NCBI GenBank assembly: GCA_029255685.2
Contig: CM055312.2
Span: 56,082,202-56,146,201, forward strand
Direction: 5' to 3'
DNA from: Silene conica
Lineage: Eukaryota; Streptophyta; Magnoliopsida; Caryophyllales; Caryophyllaceae
Length of the DNA stretch: 64,000 nucleotides
Shown here: positions 33,927-45,505 of the stretch, piece after piece
How positions within the stretch are numbered: the first letter of the stretch is position 1
Layout: every line of letters starts with the position of its first letter
Position numbers and translations under genes: made by a program
Notes under the pieces: generated by a model
What the model was told of the DNA's origin: nothing
What the model saw: the letters and a program-made list of their open reading frames with translations, nothing else
Databases searched by the model: none

Positions 33927-34877
33927 TGTAACAGCCCGTATTTTCGTAAAATCTAATTTAAGCGTTTTAATTATTTTAAGTAATGAAATAATAATTTAAT
34001 AATTTATCTCGAAAGATTTTAATTTAAATAGTGAGATCCGTCTTAAGAACCTTAAGTCCTTAAGACGAATACTGCTTGATGAACTTAAACTCGAATGATA
34101 AATATCCGTTCAAGTCCGACCCATTTTATTTAAATACGGAAAGGGCAAGTACTTAAATCCCTAAAAACCCTTAAGTTGTCATATTTCATCCTCCATCTTC
34201 AACTTTCATTTTACAGTAAACCAATCTCACAAAACCTCCTTAAAACCTCTTCTTCTTTTGCTAAGATCTTCATCATCCGTTCTTCAAAACGCAAAATTAA
34301 GAACATTTTCGGAATCCTTGTTCGATTTCCTAATCATCCATCACTTTCATTTTTCATTTCGCCAACTTCGGAAAACAGGCTGTTTTGCCTTTAATTCGTT
34401 TTTAGTGATTCTGAACCGTTTTCTTCGTTGTAGGAGTTGGTCTCGACAATCCCGACGTGGACTCTTACATTGTAGAGGAGGATCATCTGCCGGAATAAGC
34501 TTAAAGGTGACGATAATGAGAAACTCGGCCTTTGTGTGTATATTAGCATATTTGATGTGATTCTTGGCTTGGTTTCTGTTTTTATTAATGTTTGATGATC
34601 AAGGGTTTTAGTAACATGCTTAGGAATGCTTTACTTTGATGAAATTATGCTTGTTAAGGATTCTTATGCTCATATGTTGTTTTTATGAAAAATCTCATGT
34701 TTGCGACGGATACTTGTTTTAACCGTCTTAAGGATTGTTATGGGAATTACGTGCTGCTAGGAAGGAGTATTGGATGTTTGATAATGATGGGCAAACTTAT
34801 ATTGTAGCAATTGTGAAGTTTGGGTATCGATTTGTGAAGTTTTGTGATATTGGAAATTTGCGTTTTTCGGTAACAGG

Positions 34878-35275
34878 CTCTCTGAGCCGGTCGACCGACC
34901 GGCCGCCGGTCGACCGGCTGGGAGAGCGTATATTGCATTTTCGAGATTTTTGGAAGTTTGGCCTTAGGACTGCCAGCCGGCCGACCGGCTGCCTGCCGAC
35001 CGGCTGGTGGTCATTTTTGTTGTTCGTGTTTTGCGAAGAACCTTAGTAGAATGGGAGCCCAGCCGGCAGACCGGCCGCCTGCCAGCCGGCTGGGAGTACA
35101 TTTGGGGAAGGGTTACGAATTTGTGAAGGCTAAGGGGAAGGTTCTCCCAGCCGGCCGACCGGCTGCCTGCCGACCGGCTGGGGACCCTCTTTTGTGTTTT
35201 GGTTTCCAAAAGCAAAGAAGAAAGACTGGGTTGGTCACCAGCCGGCCGACCGGCTGCCTGCCGACCGGCTGGGGA
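34878..35275 (+). repeat. GC-rich hairpin array, five units about 88 bp apart
   Basis: Five GC-rich inverted repeats lie in AT-rich sequence. Unit 1 has a 13-bp perfect stem, AGCCGGTCGACCG (34885-34897) with CGGTCGACCGGCT (34907-34919). Unit 3 has a 10-bp perfect stem, CCCAGCCGGC (35058-35067) with GCCGGCTGGG (35085-35094). Units 2, 4 and 5 have CCAGCCGG/CCGGCTGG arms. Starts are about 34885, 34973, 35058, 35146 and 35236, a period of 85-90 bp. The same array is at 41276-41673 and a diverged one at 61936-62312. Confidence 0.93.
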
Positions 35276-35566
35276 CCCCTGTAAGCTATTTTGAGTTTTT
35301 CGTAACTTGATCGTAACTTTCAAACGGTTTATCGGTTTTACGTGAAACTTGTTTTGTGTACCTTTGACATGTATTTGAGGTCCCCGGAGGATGGGCAACA
35401 TTATATTGGGTTCGGGAATATAGTGAGGATAGAGACCCCCCGGTCGGGCAACCGAAAGGGAAACCGGCTCTCCCTCATCTTAGTTCTCGAGGTCAATTAA
35501 GTGTTGATTTGAAGTTAAAGGTAGAATTGCGGTTTAGTTCGTAGACTTTGATGATATTGTTTTGAT

Positions 35567-36220
35567 GCGTATTAGGTTATGCGTTAAGATGTCGCCTCTG
35601 AACTTAATACGTAGGTTGTTTGTCATGTATAGGGGTATGCGTTGAGTTTTCGCCTCTGAGCCCTATATGTGTTTGTTTGTCGTGTATGGAGCCATGCGTT
35701 GAGTTTTCGCCTCTGAGTTCTATACATGTTTGTTTGTCGTGTCTGGGACATGCGTTGAGTTTTCGCCTCTGAGTCCAGACATGTATGTGTGATCGCGTCA
35801 GGACATGCCTTAAGCTGGCCTCTGAGTCTGACGAGTAGAGCAACTGCACGACGGGGCAGTCAGGTTGTCATACCTTACCCGGAGTGCAGGTGTTTGGTGC
35901 TAGAACATGCGTTGAGTTTTCGCCTCTGAGTCTAGTATCTTGTGATGTAGTAGGGGTCCATGCGTTGAGTTTTCGCCTCTGAGTTCCTTACTTGTAATAG
36001 TGAATTGAATGTTAGTCCATGCGTTGAGTTTTCGCCTCTGAGTCTAATGTTCAGTGATAGCCGGTCCATGCGTTGAGTTTTCGCCTCTGAGTCCTTGCTT
36101 GATGATGTGAACTTGGTATTAGGGTTATGCGTTAAGGTGTCGCCTCTGAACCTTTATACTTGCTGATTTATTTAGTACCTAGGTTATGCGTTAAGATGTC
36201 GCCTCTGAACCTTTGTACTT
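35567..36220 (+). repeat. Constant-loop, variable-stem hairpin array, 11 units
   Basis: Eleven units share a core of about 22-25 bases, either ATGCGTTGAGTTTTCGCC plus TCTGAG or ATGCGTTAAGATGTCGCC plus TCTGAA. Arms of 8-12 bases on each side differ between units but are mutually complementary: CGTATTAGGTT with AACTTAATACG, GTCTGGGAC with GTCCAGAC, GAATGTTAGTC with GTCTAATGTTC, GCGTCAGGA with TCTGACGA. The core type follows the arm ends (GTT/AAC arms take the TTAAG core). The same array is at 41965-42618 and a related one at 62601-63137. Confidence 0.9.
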
Positions 36221-36935
36221 GCTGTTTTGTATCTGCTTGCCTTGATGATGGTACAGTGTCAGATATGCATAGTATGTTATAGTTGTTATATGAGTTGTGG
36301 TTAAATCATCCAAGGCATTGGATGACTCTTAGTTCGGTTTCATAAATGATTAGATTGAAAGACCCCCCGACTGGGTAACCAGTAGGGAAACCGGCTCTCC
36401 TTCTTATCTGTTTATGAAGTTAGTTGAGAGCCGTGCAGGGTAATCGCATGATAGTAAGGGATCAGATGATGGGTTGTTTATGCTTCACATGTTGATATAT
36501 GTTGGAGTATTCTGTATTGTTTTATGTGTTACGTGTTGTCACAAAAGGTGGCTAGGAGAACTCTAGTCACTCCCCACTGATTGTGGCGTACATGTTTTCA
36601 TGTATGTAGGTACATGCAGGGTTGGAGATCAGGGTTACAGGAGAGCTAGCGAGTGATGATCCGTTCATCCGTTGACTTACCCGTTTACGCTTAGCTAGAC
36701 TCTTAGACTTTTGTTGTTTTTGTTTTGGGTGCCGGTAGGGATGTGCCATCCCCGGCTGATGTATTTATTTATGTTTCAGTTTGATACTTAGTACTGTTAC
36801 TTATCTATTTGGTTTCAGTTTCAGTTTACGTTTCAGTCTAAGACTTCTCGCATGTTTATCTTTAAAAGTTTTAATTCCGCTGAAATTTTGGTACTTTTAT
36901 GTGTTTATATTTCCGCTTTCGCGAGGGGTTTTACA

Positions 36936-39900
36936 GTTGGTATCAGAGCATTATTGCTCCCGACGCACTCATGTAACCCCCAACCTTAACTTGACCATAT
37001 AATTGAATAATGAATGAGAGATGGGGTAGATTTAAGGACTTATATTGTAGTCTGCTTTTGTGATTGCTTTTATTAGGCTCTAACGTGTTTGTTGATTGTC
37101 ATCAATTTCACTTTTATATCTTTCAATCGACGACCCGTTGGCTTATCCATTTGACGGTGGAGATCGGAGTTTCTACCGAAGATAGAAGGTTCGTGCTACT
37201 GTTGGAGAATGCTTCTGAGCTTTGAAGATACTCCTCTTTCTTTGTGCACCACCTTCTTTGATAACTCCGGATGCACATCCTTCTTTTAGAATATTTGTCT
37301 ATCTTGCTTGAACAGATCTTCATATCTTTTCAGCTTAACCTTGTTGCTTGCTTTCTTAAGGTGCCCTCTAGGTAAACTTCTCTTTTATTGGATTTGGAGG
37401 AACTAGTCTTAGGATAACCGTAAGTTGTGTTATGTGAAATATTGTTATTTGAGGAATAACTTAAGAGGTATCGAGAGACATGTGTTGGTGATCCAAGGGT
37501 CTAGTTGTCTATCCAATTGGGAGACTGAAAGTGAGTGATAGGATGCTTGCTTGAAGGGGTGAGTTTTATACATAGTCCTTTGTGGAGCTTAATCTTGAGA
37601 ACCATGCTTAGATTGTGAAAATATGTGGATTGAAGAGTACTGTTTAAAGAGTTAGATAAGATACTTGAGGTTATAGAGCAACCTGAAAGAATAGGCTTAA
37701 GATGCTAATGATGATGAGTGTATGATGAAGTGAGTTAGTATCACTTGACTTAGGTGAGTGATTGAGCTGAGAAAGGCTCATTGTTGAGGAATACGAATCA
37801 TTTGCTATAATAGTGGAATACTCGAAGAGGTTGACTTAAGCTTAGGGGAAGGGAATCACTATGTGACCCTAGGTGGCTTAATAAATCTTAGCGTTTATTT
37901 ATTGAAAAACTTAAGAGAAATTTGAAGTTGCATCACCAGTATGTGGATGGAATGAAGTACTTTATTGAGAGATGGAAGTTCAGAAACTTGATGGTCAAAA
38001 ATTGTTAACTTGTGGACAGTGAGGTAAGTAAAGTGGATATAGCATATAGGGGTGATGACCTGAAAGTGTTATTGAATTGTCATTTGAGGGACTAGCAGAG
38101 ATGAGACATCTCAAACTTTTGTGAATAGGTGGTTGTAATGATGATATCGTTTAAAGTTTGGAATATTAGGGTATATAAATCCTTGGAGGAATTGTTCATG
38201 AGAACCGATAATTGAAAGACTGGATTTGGGAAGTAAGAAGAAAGAACCCCATGAGAATAGTGAGAGACCCGCACCTTGGGAGATTTCCGTAATCGTTTCT
38301 TTCATATCGCTTATCTCCTTTCCTCTCCTTTGCTTCTCTTTCTGATCTTGGCTTCAATGTTATCGGAGTCCATAGCCTAAAATTCCTTACCTTGTCATCT
38401 TGTTGTCCCTTGAGCCGTCTTCCGTTTGTCTCTCTCGAGACCTGTGTCGTGTTTATCCCTGAAGTTCGCATCTCATCTCCTCTTCTGTGAGACTTGTTCC
38501 TTTTCATTTAGAATAGTCGCGAGATCGACCTGTTCTTGGGGTAGAGATACATGCCTTGAGGAATGCTTGGTTTTGCGTTGTCAAAGTTTGGTTGAGGGAG
38601 TTGTGATACTAATAATTGGGTGATATTGGATAGTGTGTCGTCTTGAAAGCTTCATGTTAGATGGCTAGATGTACGTGGTGATTGTGAATTTGGAAGTACC
38701 ATTTGAGGATTTAAATACGATACTTGGAGTCTTAGGTTATTTTGGAGGTACATGCTTAAGATGATGATGATGTGGTTAAATTGATGAATTATGTAAGTTA
38801 GTGCTACTTAATCTTGAGGAATTTTTGTAATGCAGAAAGGACCACATACTTGAGGAACGAGAGTTATTGGTAACGGTGTGAGAATGTTGAGACATTTATG
38901 ATTTGACTTATGGAGTTGACTGAGTGTTTGACCTTGAGTTACTTATAGAACCTCGGCATTTGCCTATCGACGTACTTACGGGTAGCCGTTGATGTTTGGA
39001 GTAATCATAGAGTGGAAATTTGAGACTTGTAAGTGTTCATAAATATCAATTGAGGAATCTCGGAATATGAATGTCTAAACCTTATGGGAACTATAAGAGT
39101 GAAAATTGTTACTTCTTTGGGATGCATGTTGTCGGTAAGTAGTTGGAAACCAGAGGATTTAAGAGTTGTTACCTTAGTAAAGTCTCGATTTGATTGATCA
39201 CTGTGATTATAAAATTTGGGAACTTAGGATGCCAAACCTTGTGGAATGGGTTTGTCCGGATCGAACCGTTAAAATTTAAGGTTATAGGATGATGAATACC
39301 ATATCTTGGGTTTGAGTATTCGTTGTTATGGTAATAGAATTCTGGTTGAAGTGCTGAAAGTGCGTGGACCTTGGTCTGAAGCATGTGTATTAGGCTTCCC
39401 CCTTGAGTGAGAGATCCTTAACCGTGGTTGAACGGATTTTAGTGTGAACTGGGTGAGAGTTTTGGAAACCTTCTTGTTGAGGAATACCTTGTTTTGTGGA
39501 TGAGATAGGGGTAATAGGAACCGCGAACCATTGTGAGCATTGAGGTTACTGGAATCGCCTTTTGGGATATACTAGGGATCGTTAGAAGGACGTTTCGATT
39601 GTGAATTTAGCGGTTATTGTGCGCATGTTTGGCAAAGGTTACCGTCTTCTTTAACCTTCGACTTGATTGTTCCGTTCCTTCGACCCTCCTTTTTGTGTCC
39701 TTACAGCCGCGAGGCTTGGAACCCCTAATCCTTCTTATCAAAAATAAGCTCTGCGACCGTTTCCGCGCTCTCGAGCGCCTATTTTGGAACTTATTTCCCA
39801 ATTGTTGCCTTTAAATCCTTTGTTGTTGGAAAAAGCTTAATTGTTTTAAAAAGTTGAAACTGCTTTCTCTTCCGTTAGAAGCAACTTTTAGTCATGGTTA

Positions 39901-40324
39901 CCATTGTACTCTTCAAAAATTTGAGAAATAAAAGTTAATTTGGAAGAAAACTTGATTTCGAAGAACAGGATGTTTTACAATTTGGCAGACTTCAGCGTCG
40001 ATAGCCACTAGAACGTGTTATTGGAGACGTCTAATAACCCGTACTGTGCCCATCAACCCCGAATCGACGTAATTTTGGAATTTTAACTAATTTTATTTTG
40101 GGACTTGTCTCAGATTTGGAATGTCGGACTCTCGAATACGTAACGAGGATCCCAACGTCCAGTGACGAGACTTGTACCTTGAAATCTTTACTCCTTAAAA
40201 ACCTCTTGGAAGATAAAGTTTTGAGTTGTCATGAACCGCTGGTTCATTTTGAAAGTTTTAGTTGTTTTCATACTTACTTCTACCTTCGAGTTTCGAGGAC
40301 GAAACTTTTTGAAGATTGGGTGAT
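36936..40324 (+). other. Internal region of LARD A, noncoding
   Basis: The primer site TGGTATCAGAGC is at 36938-36949, two bases after the LTR. The rest has no protein similarity that I recognise; the longest open frames (about 100 residues, for example 38196-38507 on the minus strand) have no domain. A purine-poor end (AAGATTGGGTGAT) precedes the 3' LTR instead of a strong polypurine tract. Confidence 0.85.
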
Positions 40325-41275
40325 TGTAACAGCCCGTATTTTCGTAAAATCTAATTTAAGCGTTTTAATTATTTTAAGTAATGAAATAATAATTTAATAA
40401 TTTATCTCGAAAGATTTTAATTTAAATAGTGAGATCCGTCTTAAGAACCTTAAGTCCTTAAGACGAATACTGCTTGATGAACTTAAACTCGAATGATAAA
40501 TATCCGTTCAAGTCCGACCCATTTTATTTAAATACGGAAAGGGCAAGTACTTAAATCCCTAAAAACCCTTAAGTTGTCATATTTCATCCTCCATCTTCAA
40601 CTTTCATTTTACAGTAAACCAATCTCACAAAACCTCCTTAAAACCTCTTCTTCTTTTGCTAAGATCTTCATCATCCGTTCTTCAAAACGCAAAAGTAAGA
40701 ACATTTTCGGAATCCTTGTTCGATTTCCTAATCATCCATCACTTTCATTTTTCATTTCGCCAACTTCGGAAAACAGGCTGTTTTGCCTTTAATTCGTTTT
40801 TAGTGATTCTGAACCGTTTTCTTCGTTGTAGGAGTTGGTCTCGACAATCCCGACGTGGACTCTTACATTGTAGAGGAGGATCATCTGCCGGAATAAGCTT
40901 AAAGGTGACGATAATGAGAAACTCGGCCTTTGTGTGTATATTAGCATATTTGATGTGATTCTTGGCTTGGTTTCTGTTTTTATTAATGTTTGATGATCAA
41001 GGGTTTTAGTAACATGCTTAGGAATGCTTTACTTTGATGAAATTATGCTTGTTAAGGATTCTTATGCTCATATGTTGTTTTTATGAAAAATCTCATGTTT
41101 GCGACGGATACTTGTTTTAACCGTCTTAAGGATTGTTATGGGAATTACGTGCTGCTAGGAAGGAGTATTGGATGTTTGATAATGATGGGCAAACTTATAT
41201 TGTAGCAATTGTGAAGTTTGGGTATCGATTTGTGAAGTTTTGTGATATTGGAAATTTGCGTTTTTCGGTAACAGG

Positions 41276-41673
41276 CTCTCTGAGCCGGTCGACCGACCGG
41301 CCGCCGGTCGACCGGCTGGGAGAGCGTATATTGCATTTTCGAGATTTTTGGAAGTTTGGCCTTAGGACTGCCAGCCGGCCGACCGGCTGCCTGCCGACCG
41401 GCTGGTGGTCATTTTTGTTGTTCGTGTTTTGCGAAGAACCTTAGTAGAATGGGAGCCCAGCCGGCAGACCGGCCGCCTGCCAGCCGGCTGGGAGTACATT
41501 TGGGGAAGGGTTACGAATTTGTGAAGGCTAAGGGGAAGGTTCTCCCAGCCGGCCGACCGGCTGCCTGCCGACCGGCTGGGGACCCTCTTTTGTGTTTTGG
41601 TTTCCAAAAGCAAAGAAGAAAGACTGGGTTGGTCACCAGCCGGCCGACCGGCTGCCTGCCGACCGGCTGGGGA
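41276..41673 (+). repeat. GC-rich hairpin array, copy in 3' LTR
   Basis: This appears identical to 34878-35275. Confidence 0.93.
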
Positions 41674-41964
41674 CCCCTGTAAGCTATTTTGAGTTTTTCG
41701 TAACTTGATCGTAACTTTCAAACGGTTTATCGGTTTTACGTGAAACTTGTTTTGTGTACCTTTGACATGTATTTGAGGTCCCCGGAGGATGGGCAACATT
41801 ATATTGGGTTCGGGAATATAGTGAGGATAGAGACCCCCCGGTCGGGCAACCGAAAGGGAAACCGGCTCTCCCTCATCTTAGTTCTCGAGGTCAATTAAGT
41901 GTTGATTTGAAGTTAAAGGTAGAATTGCGGTTTAGTTCGTAGACTTTGATGATATTGTTTTGAT

Positions 41965-42618
41965 GCGTATTAGGTTATGCGTTAAGATGTCGCCTCTGAA
42001 CTTAATACGTAGGTTGTTTGTCATGTATAGGGGTATGCGTTGAGTTTTCGCCTCTGAGCCCTATATGTGTTTGTTTGTCGTGTATGGAGCCATGCGTTGA
42101 GTTTTCGCCTCTGAGTTCTATACATGTTTGTTTGTCGTGTCTGGGACATGCGTTGAGTTTTCGCCTCTGAGTCCAGACATGTATGTGTGATCGCGTCAGG
42201 ACATGCCTTAAGCTGGCCTCTGAGTCTGACGAGTAGAGCAACTGCACGACGGGGCAGTCAGGTTGTCATACCTTACCCGGAGTGCAGGTGTTTGGTGCTA
42301 GAACATGCGTTGAGTTTTCGCCTCTGAGTCTAGTATCTTGTGATGTAGTAGGGGTCCATGCGTTGAGTTTTCGCCTCTGAGTTCCTTACTTGTAATAGTG
42401 AATTGAATGTTAGTCCATGCGTTGAGTTTTCGCCTCTGAGTCTAATGTTCAGTGATAGCCGGTCCATGCGTTGAGTTTTCGCCTCTGAGTCCTTGCTTGA
42501 TGATGTGAACTTGGTATTAGGGTTATGCGTTAAGGTGTCGCCTCTGAACCTTTATACTTGCTGATTTATTTAGTACCTAGGTTATGCGTTAAGATGTCGC
42601 CTCTGAACCTTTGTACTT
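41965..42618 (+). repeat. Variable-stem hairpin array, copy in 3' LTR
   Basis: This appears identical to 35567-36220, with eleven units. Confidence 0.9.
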
Positions 42619-43338
42619 GCTGTTTTGTATCTGCTTGCCTTGATGATGGTACAGTGTCAGATATGCATAGTATGTTATAGTTGTTATATGAGTTGTGGTT
42701 AAATCATCCAAGGCATTGGATGACTCTTAGTTCGGTTTCATAAATGATTAGATTGAAAGACCCCCCGACTGGGTAACCAGTAGGGAAACCGGCTCTCCTT
42801 CTTATCTGTTTATGAAGTTAGTTGAGAGCCGTGCAGGGTAATCGCATGATAGTAAGGGATCAGATGATGGGTTGTTTATGCTTCACATGTTGATATATGT
42901 TGGAGTATTCTGTATTGTTTTATGTGTTACGTGTTGTCACAAAAGGTGGCTAGGAGAACTCTAGTCACTCCCCACTGATTGTGGCGTACATGTTTTCATG
43001 TATGTAGGTACATGCAGGGTTGGAGATCAGGGTTACAGGAGAGCTAGCGAGTGATGATCCGTTCATCCGTTGACTTACCCGTTTACGCTTAGCTAGACTC
43101 TTAGACTTTTGTTGTTTTTGTTTTGGGTGCCGGTAGGGATGTGCCATCCCCGGCTGATGTATTTATTTATGTTTCAGTTTGATACTTAGTACTGTTACTT
43201 ATCTATTTGGTTTCAGTTTCAGTTTACGTTTCAGTCTAAGACTTCTCGCATGTTTATCTTTAAAAGTTTTAATTCCGCTGAAATTTTGGTACTTTTATGT
43301 GTTTATATTTCCGCTTTCGCGAGGGGTTTTACAAAATA

Positions 43339-43827
43339 TCCCATATTAATTTCCGGAGAACATTTTCGGAAATGTAACATATACACAATTTTAGGAGAAT
43401 AATGTTAATTAATTATCTTATAATTACTTAACCTAATTATATTATTCTAAAATATCATATATTAAAATATATATTTAATAAATATAACATATATATATAT
43501 ATATTTGTTATAATTAACATTTAATTCATTTCTCCTAATTATTATTTAATCATATTAAATGTTTATCATCTAATTAACTACATTTAGCTAAGTTTGACAT
43601 TTACGTAATTATATCAATATATAATCACATTTCTCAGTATTATCCTATAGGTGTGACCTTTAGGGATCAACTGATTACCGTCATCATATGACAGTAACGT
43701 CAAACTTCTAGTAAGCCAACAGTTACCGATAAACGTTAACCAACTGATTAATATACTATGTATCCCCGTGTGATCCAAAAAGATTTATTCAAATAATCAC
43801 ACACCGTGGAGGACATTTACTCCAACA
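43339..43827 (-). repeat. 5' LTR of minus-strand Copia, fragment 3
   Basis: This resumes with TCCCATATTAATTTCC after the AAATA duplication and ends at ACTCCAACA. It is followed by GTGCA, the target duplication of the whole Copia. Confidence 0.92.
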
Positions 43828-43832
43828 GTGCA

Positions 43833-43954
43833 TCGGTTGCATGGTCTCATGTAGTTGCATTCATCAATTATATTTGTTTGGTTATGTCCTACTCAACCGC
43901 GAGGTTGACCGTGTATTCGTGTGACACCTGTGATGATCCGGAATAGGGAGCATA
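43833..43954. mobile_element. Outer Gypsy-type LTR, second fragment
   Basis: This is 122 bp of the outer LTR between two insertions. It contains CTACTCAACCGCGAGGTTGA and ACACCTGTGATGA, which match the LTRs of the other Gypsy elements. GCATA at its end is the target duplication of LARD B. Confidence 0.75.
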
Positions 43955-44596
43955 TGTAACAACCCGGATTATAAAATAAAGGAAAAACATAATATAAATG
44001 AATATCAGAGTGTAACTCAATGATAACTGGGTTAAGGTGGCGGAACACCTTACCCAAATCCGGATCGATACTCAAATCGAAAACCAAACTAATACATTAT
44101 TCAAAGGTTCTTAAAAACTTAAAGCAAATGTCTTAAACAATTTATTAAGCTCGCTTCGCACATTCCCCAAGCAAACATCAACCAAACAGCGACCACCTGA
44201 ACAACCTGAGAAGGGGGTCGACAATCAGTCGGGAGTAACTAGATGCTCTCCCAGTCATGTTTACAACAATTGAATATAACCAACAATCAATAACAATTGA
44301 AATGTAAAACCAGTAAACATGCGAGATCATCTACACTCATGAAAGTCCAATCAAACTTACCATCATTTGAAGACATAATACGACAATCATGTGAGGATAT
44401 AAACATGACATGACATGAAAGCAAACTTACCATACCATAATATTCTCAACACCAAACGAATGAAACCAAACGAACCTAGACCATATGCGACCAGCCGACC
44501 ACTAGACCATGAACATTGACAACCCGAAATAGCACACGATCCAAAGCACACAAGGCACAAAGCTAGCATCAAAGCATAGCGAATAGAGCGAACGCC

Positions 44597-45016
44597 GCTA
44601 GAGCATTTAACTGATGACGCTAGCTGACAGAGCATTTAACTGATGACTCAGTCGGGTGTGAAGTATTTAACTGATACTCCACGGTACTACGTATAGCGTA
44701 TCACCACTGCCTATATGCCTAAGACCTGGCCAGACCTCTCGATGCATTAACTGTACATCGAACGACACTCGGGACCCAGAACGTTTAACTGACGAATCTG
44801 GCCACCCCCGAACATAGACCAAATAAACCCCCGAAGGGAAGCACTAATTCATTCCGATAGTATTTAACTGATACTACCTTCATTTATTCGACTAGCCAAC
44901 AAACACTTGCACAGTTTAACTGACTGCACACAATAGAACAATTTAACTGACTGTCTAACTCATACGTGAATAACATCACGACTCAACACAGCAGAACAGT
45001 TTAACTGACTGTCCAA
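44597..45016 (-). repeat. TTAACTG-loop hairpin array, nine units
   Basis: Nine copies of a constant loop TTAACTG (CAGTTAA on the element strand) are flanked by arms that differ from unit to unit but pair. Examples: GAAGTAT with ATACTCC, CCAGAACGT with ACGAATCTGG, GATAGTAT with ATACTACC, GAACAGT with ACTGTCC, TCGATG with CATCGA. Array copies with small differences are in the right LTR at about 50593-51015. There the first unit pairs better (GCTAGAG with CTCTAGC). Confidence 0.9.
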
Positions 45017-45110
45017 CTCAAATGCATAGAAGTATCCAACGACATATGCAAACACAATATTATACGATCACTAAACACAACTCAACATGTGAAACAAGTA
45101 TAAACAACCA

Positions 45111-45505
45111 AAGTTATAGTAACTTTAACTATAACATAAGTAATGGATGCGAGGTTATACTAACCTCGACTATACTTCCATATATGGCTTGAGGTTATAG
45201 TAACCTTAGCCAAACCTTGACCCGAACCTAAAGTTGTACTAGCACCAACCATAACCTTGAGTCATATCTCAGGTTGACGTTAGTCTCAACTATAACTTTA
45301 ACTCGTAGTTCAAAGTTATATTAGCTTCAGCTATAACTTTAACTCGCAACCCAAAGTTATATTAACTTCAGCTATAACTTTGACTCGCACTCAAGGTTAT
45401 ACCTCTTCAGCCATAACTTTTAGTTATACTCAAGGTTATACTAGTTTCAGCTATAACCTTGAATCATATTTTCAAGGTTACACATACTTCAACTATAACC
45501 TTGAG
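45111..45505 (-). repeat. AGTTATA/TATAACT hairpin array, about 12 units
   Basis: This is a second array with short spacers. Perfect examples are AAAGTTATA (45312-45320) with TATAACTTT (45332-45340), and CAAGGTTATA (45431-45440) with TATAACCTTG (45452-45461). Between these units a base on one arm changes together with its partner on the other. The copy in the right LTR starts at about 51106, and a TRIM has inserted in its last unit. Confidence 0.88.

Larger units (their letters stand above)
33927..36935 (+). repeat. 5' LTR of LARD A
   Basis: This contains two hairpin arrays (34878-35275 and 35567-36220) and two related GACCCCCCG...GGGAAACCGGCTCTCC blocks at about 35439-35475 and 36360-36396. 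The several open frames of 60-145 residues in it are encoded by repeats and reappear unchanged in the other LTR; I do not regard them as genes. Confidence 0.94.
33927..43333 (+). mobile_element. LARD A: young noncoding LTR retrotransposon with 3009-bp LTRs
   Basis: This 9407-bp element has TGTAACAGCCC...GGGGTTTTACA ends and a perfect duplication AAATA (33922-33926, 43334-43338). The LTRs are 33927-36935 and 40325-43333, both exactly 3009 bp at a constant offset of 6398. The only difference I noticed is T at 34297 against G at 40695. The 3389-bp internal region has a primer site but no gag or pol, which fits a LARD (large retrotransposon derivative). The block TTTCGAGGACGAAACTT before the 3' LTR also occurs in LARD B and in related form in the Gypsy element, so a Gypsy-type partner is likely. 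A second copy starts at 60975. Confidence 0.94.
40325..43333 (+). repeat. 3' LTR of LARD A
   Basis: This has the same length as the 5' LTR, with both hairpin arrays at +6398 (41276-41673 and 41965-42618). Confidence 0.94.
1309..43827 (-). mobile_element. Ty1/copia retrotransposon, minus strand, interrupted by three insertions
   Basis: Its ends are TG...CA and it is flanked by a perfect 5-bp duplication GTGCA. Read on the minus strand the order is 5' LTR (43827 down to 24987, in three pieces), primer site, leader, gag, protease, integrase, reverse transcriptase, RNase H, polypurine tract and 3' LTR (2297-1309). The integrase-before-RT order is diagnostic of Copia. Without insertions it is about 8.6 kb. 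It is broken by a same-family plus-strand Copia (4771-20845), a Helitron (25020-33470) and LARD A (33927-43333). The reading frame has frameshifts and the coding region is physically split, so it is dead. Confidence 0.93.

Noticed and set aside
34735-35401. Open frames of 103-145 residues in LARD A LTRs
   Set aside because: They arise from the GC-rich palindromes, appear on both strands, and recur identically in both LTRs.
35567-36220. CRISPR-like array (regular repeats with unique spacers)
   Set aside because: The unique sequences flanking the core are complementary to each other within each unit, spacing varies, and the array lies in the LTR of a plant retrotransposon.
38196-38507. Captured host exon in LARD A (minus strand, 103 residues)
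   Set aside because: Lysine- and arginine-rich translation of pyrimidine-rich DNA with no recognisable domain or splice structure.
44597-44660. Hammerhead ribozyme core (CTGATGA)
   Set aside because: CTGATGA occurs in two units, but I see no matching GAAA and cleavage-site arrangement with stems around it.
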